Source of the DNA: Tubiluchus corallicola
Taxonomy: Eukaryota > Priapulida > Priapulimorpha > Priapulimorphida > Tubiluchidae
Direction: 5' to 3'
DNA length: 62,000 nt
NCBI GenBank assembly: GCA_030141605.1
Contig: JAQGDQ010000390.1
Span: 17,501-79,500, forward strand
The stretch's first letter is position 1, and each line of letters begins with the position of its first letter. The notes beneath the pieces are model-generated. The model saw nothing but the letters and a program-made list of their open reading frames with translations. It did no database searches and was not told the DNA's origin. Position numbers and translations under genes: made by a program. Shown here piece after piece: positions 59,848 through 62,000 of this stretch.

Positions 59848-60189
59848 GCGTATTTTCATGTATTCCATACAATAAACTCTCTAGTGTATTATAAGACTGG
59901 CAGTACTTAACAATAGGAGCTACATGGTAAATTTTATATTTTTTTGAGAAAGCATTATACATTATTAAAGCACCTCAGTCACAATTTTTACCAAGGTAAC
60001 ATTTTAACAACATCTGCTGAATACCTCTAATCGTTTGTGTTGTTGAACGAGAGTAGTTTTTCTATTCATCTTTTTCTCCAAAGCTTCGTTCAGTTCTGCC
60101 ACACGCTGTTCAAGCTTTGCCTTCTCATCTCCGGTTCTCATTCCGGAAAATCTGGCAAGCCTGCTCTCAATGTGCTGGATTTTGAAATC
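46280..60189 (-). CDS. CCDC39: CCDC39, C-terminal half (5' part beyond the right edge)
   Basis: Exons on the minus strand: 60189-60025, 58950-58813, 58005-57889, 56663-56524, 54293-54218, 52610-52451, 50873-50767, 50103-49963, 48965-48903, 47430-47314 and 46495-46280. All have GT-AG borders and consistent phases and give 479 residues up to the TAA. With CCDC40, CCDC39 forms the coiled-coil ruler that sets the 96-nm repeat of motile cilia and anchors inner dynein arms and the N-DRC. The match to vertebrate CCDC39 is collinear throughout: [47 protein letters not shown], then [20 protein letters not shown] (the strongest block), [31 protein letters not shown] and [12 protein letters not shown]. 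It ends in a Ser/Arg-rich tail ([17 protein letters not shown]), as in the vertebrate protein. The donor of exon 48903 (GTCGGT) and of 52451 (GTTAGT) are weaker than consensus. The N-terminal half is outside the window. Confidence 0.96.
46619..46990. mobile_element. MITE copy B, inverted relative to copy A
   Basis: Ends AATAAGCCTTTCCACAG and AACTGTGAAAAGGCTTA; internal sequence is related to copy A in opposite orientation. It lies in the last intron of CCDC39. Confidence 0.8.
47570..47590 (-). other. Candidate 21-nt in-frame microexon of CCDC39 (LHESFKQ)
   Basis: Acceptor ttcttttctag and donor GTAAGC enclose exactly 21 nt in phase 0, between the phase-0 exons ending at 48903 and starting at 47430. 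It would add one heptad (LHESFKQ) to the coiled coil. The core alignment to vertebrate CCDC39 is continuous without it, so it would be optional. Confidence 0.45.
47656..47676 (-). other. Second candidate microexon of CCDC39 (SVVPVGK)
   Basis: A poly-T tract ending at TTGGTGAG, 21 nt in phase 0, and a consensus GTAAGT donor. A nearby alternative acceptor (TCAG) would give 17 nt and break the frame. The peptide contains a Pro, which is unlike the coiled-coil neighbours, so this one is less convincing. Confidence 0.3.
49160..49189 (-). other. Third candidate microexon of CCDC39 ([10 protein letters not shown])
   Basis: Acceptor taatttttcag and donor GTAAGA bracket 30 nt in phase 0, between the phase-0 exons ending at 49963 and starting at 48965. 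Not needed for the alignment to vertebrate CCDC39. Confidence 0.35.
50117..50286. repeat. (GA)n microsatellite with a duplicated 80-bp block
   Basis: GA run, then GACAAACAGACAGAGAGACG and GAGGAAGGTGA, then the same order again. It starts about 14 nt from the acceptor of CCDC39 exon 50103-49963. Confidence 0.93.
50300..50580. other. Intron sequence with a retroelement-like tail
   Basis: A TTATTA run followed by CAATTCTTTATTCAAAATTT resembles, on the minus strand, the AATAAAGAATTG end of a LINE or SINE. A GAT trinucleotide tract lies at about 50496-50515. No coding content. Confidence 0.4.
50890..51695. repeat. 37-39-bp minisatellite, ~20 copies
   Basis: Unit approximately CTTCTAAACTGATAAGCTAA then ACAAAACATCGTAAAAA. 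Copies differ mainly in A-run length and in CATCG/CACCG. It begins about 20 bp from the acceptor of CCDC39 exon 50873-50767, inside the preceding intron. Confidence 0.96.
53755..53850. repeat. (TAATG)n-derived low-complexity repeat
   Basis: TAATG/CAATG pentamers grading into ATAACATAAT repeats, in the CCDC39 intron between exons 54293-54218 and 52610-52451. Confidence 0.8.
54440..56005. repeat. 60-bp minisatellite, ~26 copies, with higher-order structure
   Basis: Unit: TTTACAGTAATAGCAGTTTC, TAAACTTAGGTAAGCAAACC, ACCAGGGATATAGAGAATGG. The first 17 copies are exactly 60 bp; the right-hand copies are diverged and 58-64 bp long. Three variant units at 54541-54720 recur in the same order at 54961-55140, 420 bp (7 units) later. 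It fills most of the CCDC39 intron between exons 56663-56524 and 54293-54218. Confidence 0.97.
56776..57020 (-). mobile_element. tRNA-derived SINE, copy 1
   Basis: On the minus strand: tRNA-like head with AGTGGTCTAGATTTTGGACT and the B-box-like CAGTTCAAGTC, then a body, then the tail GGTAAATAAATCTTGTCTTT. About 80% similar along its whole length to the copy at 57072. It is in a CCDC39 intron. Confidence 0.7.
57072..57312 (-). mobile_element. tRNA-derived SINE, copy 2
   Basis: Same orientation and structure as copy 1, starting about 50 bp beyond it. Its head reads GTGGTCTAGATTTTGGACTG and its tail GGTAAATAAATCTTGTCTTT. Two adjacent copies in the same orientation suggest either insertion into the A/T-rich tail of the first or a local duplication. 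Confidence 0.7.
59495..59516. repeat. (AT)n microsatellite
   Basis: Pure TA run in the CCDC39 intron; a second, longer run is at 59807-59844. Confidence 0.9.
59807..59844. repeat. (AT)n microsatellite
   Basis: Pure TA run of about 38 bp in the CCDC39 intron between exons 60189-60025 and 58950-58813. Confidence 0.93.
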
Positions 60190-60194
60190 CTGTA

Positions 60195-60942
60195 AATAAA
60201 CAAGGAGAAATCAGGAGATAAGAGGAAATCATCAAAAGGAGGACCGTATTAATCTAACAGCGATGCATTTTCTTATTAGAATTGTCCAGCTGGACTTTTC
60301 ATTCAAGACCCAAATCTTGGTTAAATTCTGTTTTTCTTTTTTTTATTTTATAGCAAGAGGTATGATAATTCAAAACACATGCTTCATATAACTAGATAAG
60401 AATGCCTAAAACAGTTTAATGAATATAACTAGATAAGATAGCCTAAAAAGGTTTAATGAATAAAAATTAAAAGAGAATGTTTAACTCTAACTGGCAAGAA
60501 TAACAAGCCTTGAATTAATTAGCTGTGTGCCCATTGCTATAAGGAGATATCATTTGCTGTACATGTCAAGAGATGGTATCTACCACCTTCTGAGTTACAA
60601 TGCTTACATATACAGGTTGGTTTTGGAGCAACGCACTGGTTAGAGTAGATTTTATGGTAGAACTCTGTTTTTTTGTAATTCTATTTTTTCAGCAATAACA
60701 TGAGTTAACAAAAGCATAGTGATCCTGAACAAGAGAGGACGTATTACAGGTTCAAGTCATGTGGCATTATAAGGCATCCACGTTTGGCATCCCATTTTTT
60801 ACAGTTTTTGCATTGTAAATGCTATTTGACCTTCAACCACAACTCAAGGTCATTGATCACTCAACCATAACCAGTGCCCCATTTGGTACCATAAGGTATA
60901 AACTTTCAAGTCAGTGCACAGCAATAAAACAATAACTGAAAC
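60195..60942. other. CCDC39 intron sequence, nothing recognised
   Basis: AT-rich intron between the first CCDC39 exon in the window and the 35-bp array. I searched it for the next upstream CCDC39 exon and found no convincing match. Confidence 0.5.
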
Positions 60943-61388
60943 TCATAGCTAATTACCTGATTATAAATAATCTCTACTCATAGCTAATTACCTGATTATA
61001 AATAACCTCTACTCATAGCTAACTACCTGATTATAAATAATCTCTACTCATAGCTAACTACTGATTATAAATAATCTCTACTCATAGCTAATTACCTGGT
61101 TATAAATAATCTCTACTCATAGCTAATTACCTGATTATAAATAATCTCTACTCATAGCTAATTACCTGATTATAAATAACCTCTACTCATAGCTAACTAC
61201 CTGATTATAAATAATCTCTACTCATAGCTAACTACCTGATTATAAATAATCTCTACTCACAGGTAATTACCTGGTTATAAATAATCTCTACTCATAGCTA
61301 ACTACCTGATTATAAATAATCTCTACTCATAGCTAATTACCTGATTATAAATAATCTCTACTCATAGCTAACTACCTGATTATAAATA

Positions 61389-61871
61389 CCGTATTTTCCC
61401 ATGTATAAGAGACCCTTGTGTATAAGAGACCCCTTCAATTTTTAGGCAAAAATTCTGGAAAAAAGTTTTTTGGTAATGAATAACTTTATTCATCATAGAA
61501 ATCATTAAATTCCTCATCACTCTCATCAAAAATATCAACTGGAGTCAGACCTTCAGCAATTCCAGCCAGTTCATCATCAGAGGAGTCACTCTGCTCAAAA
61601 ATGGCATTGTCCTCTTTTGACATTTAAAAAAATAATAACTTACCCGGTACATTAATTTTATCATTAGAATTTAGCCATGGAGAAGATTTATTGAAAGGAA
61701 ACTATAATTATTCGAAATAAAACAGTTGTAGAGCACTTATTTCTTTAAAATCATTAGTGTCACAATTTATGCATCTTATTGAAAAGACTTACTCCCATGT
61801 ATAAGAGACCCCCTATTTTTAAAGTGAAAATTCTGAGCAAAAAAGGGTCTCTTATACACGGGAAAATACGG
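61389..61871. mobile_element. Pogo/Tc1-type MITE with TA duplication, inside the minisatellite
   Basis: Inverted ends of 27 bp with one mismatch (CCGTATTTTCCCATGTATAA / CCGTATTTTCCCGTGTATAA). The empty site can be read from the array itself: AAATAATCTCT became AAA-TA-element-TA-ATCTCT. Inside, 61486-61623 on the minus strand is a short acidic frame, probably the 3' end of a transposase gene. Confidence 0.92.
61486..61623 (-). pseudogene. Acidic 45-residue frame in the MITE, likely transposase C-terminus
   Basis: It reads MSKEDNAIFEQSDSSDDELA and then ends with VDIFDESDEEFNDFYDE and a TAA. Acidic Asp/Ser-rich tails are common at the end of pogo/Tigger-type transposases. No DDE domain remains. 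The assignment rests on composition and on its place inside a pogo-like element. Confidence 0.45.
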
Positions 61872-62000
61872 TAATCTCTACTCATAGCTAACTACCTGAT
61901 TATAAATAATCTCTACTCATAGCTAATTACCTGATTATAAATAATCTCTACTCATAGCTAACTACCTGATTACAAATAATCTCTACTCATAGCTAATTAC

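Larger units (their letters stand above)
60943..62000. repeat. 35-bp minisatellite, interrupted by a MITE and running off the edge
   Basis: Unit: CTCATAGCTAATTACCTGAT then TATAAATAATCTCTA. About 13 copies lie before 61389 and about 4 after 61873; the array continues past the window. On the CCDC39 strand each unit contains AG|GTAATT, a good splice-donor look-alike. Confidence 0.96.

Overview
This is nuclear DNA of a multicellular animal. The genes are split by many GT-AG introns, the DNA is AT-rich and full of microsatellites, minisatellites and DNA-transposon remnants, and the proteins (Popeye-domain protein, RHBDL4 rhomboid protease, axonemal CCDC39, Kazal-domain secreted protein) are animal or ciliated-eukaryote families. 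I cannot name the species. All four genes whose 5' end is visible after a splice acceptor have that acceptor only 10-26 nt before the ATG. This fits either 5'UTR introns or spliced-leader trans-splicing (known in tunicates, hydrozoans, flatworms and others).

Layout: (1) 0-3.4 kb, minus strand: a small secreted protein with a signal peptide and three Kazal-like domains, with a TATA box and a non-coding first exon; a 395-bp hAT-type MITE sits in an intron. (2) 3.4-8.3 kb: intergenic, holding microsatellites, a decayed non-LTR retrotransposon and a 46-bp-arm palindrome. (3) 8.3-19.6 kb, minus strand: a complete seven-coding-exon Popeye gene of POPDC2/3 type; intron 1 carries a 20-copy 40-bp minisatellite full of CACGTG E-boxes. 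(4) 19.6-26.2 kb: intergenic, with an 89-bp tandem repeat. (5) 26.4-27.3 kb, minus strand: an intronless class I SAM methyltransferase. (6) 27.3-32.8 kb: intergenic, with a second hAT-MITE copy and a solo LTR. (7) 32.8-40.7 kb, plus strand: RHBDD1/RHBDL4, complete, eight coding exons. (8) 40.7-46.2 kb: intergenic, with an L2-like LINE tail, a 990-bp mariner-like element and one of a pair of inverted MITEs. (9) 46.2-60.2 kb and beyond, minus strand: the C-terminal half of CCDC39, the 96-nm axonemal ruler protein, in eleven exons with large minisatellites in its introns. The 5' part of this gene lies past the right edge.

The most notable observation is a ~1.6-kb tandem duplication in RHBDD1 whose breakpoints fall inside two exons. 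It creates a hybrid exon and, in frame, a protein with two identical ubiquitin-interacting motifs instead of one. Also worth attention: three candidate in-frame microexons (21, 21 and 30 nt, all phase 0) in the CCDC39 coiled coil; the E-box minisatellite in the Popeye gene; a pogo-like MITE inserted with a clean TA duplication inside a minisatellite; and a Kazal gene whose stop codon lies within a splice-donor consensus. The genes do not form a shared pathway; they are ordinary chromosomal neighbours.
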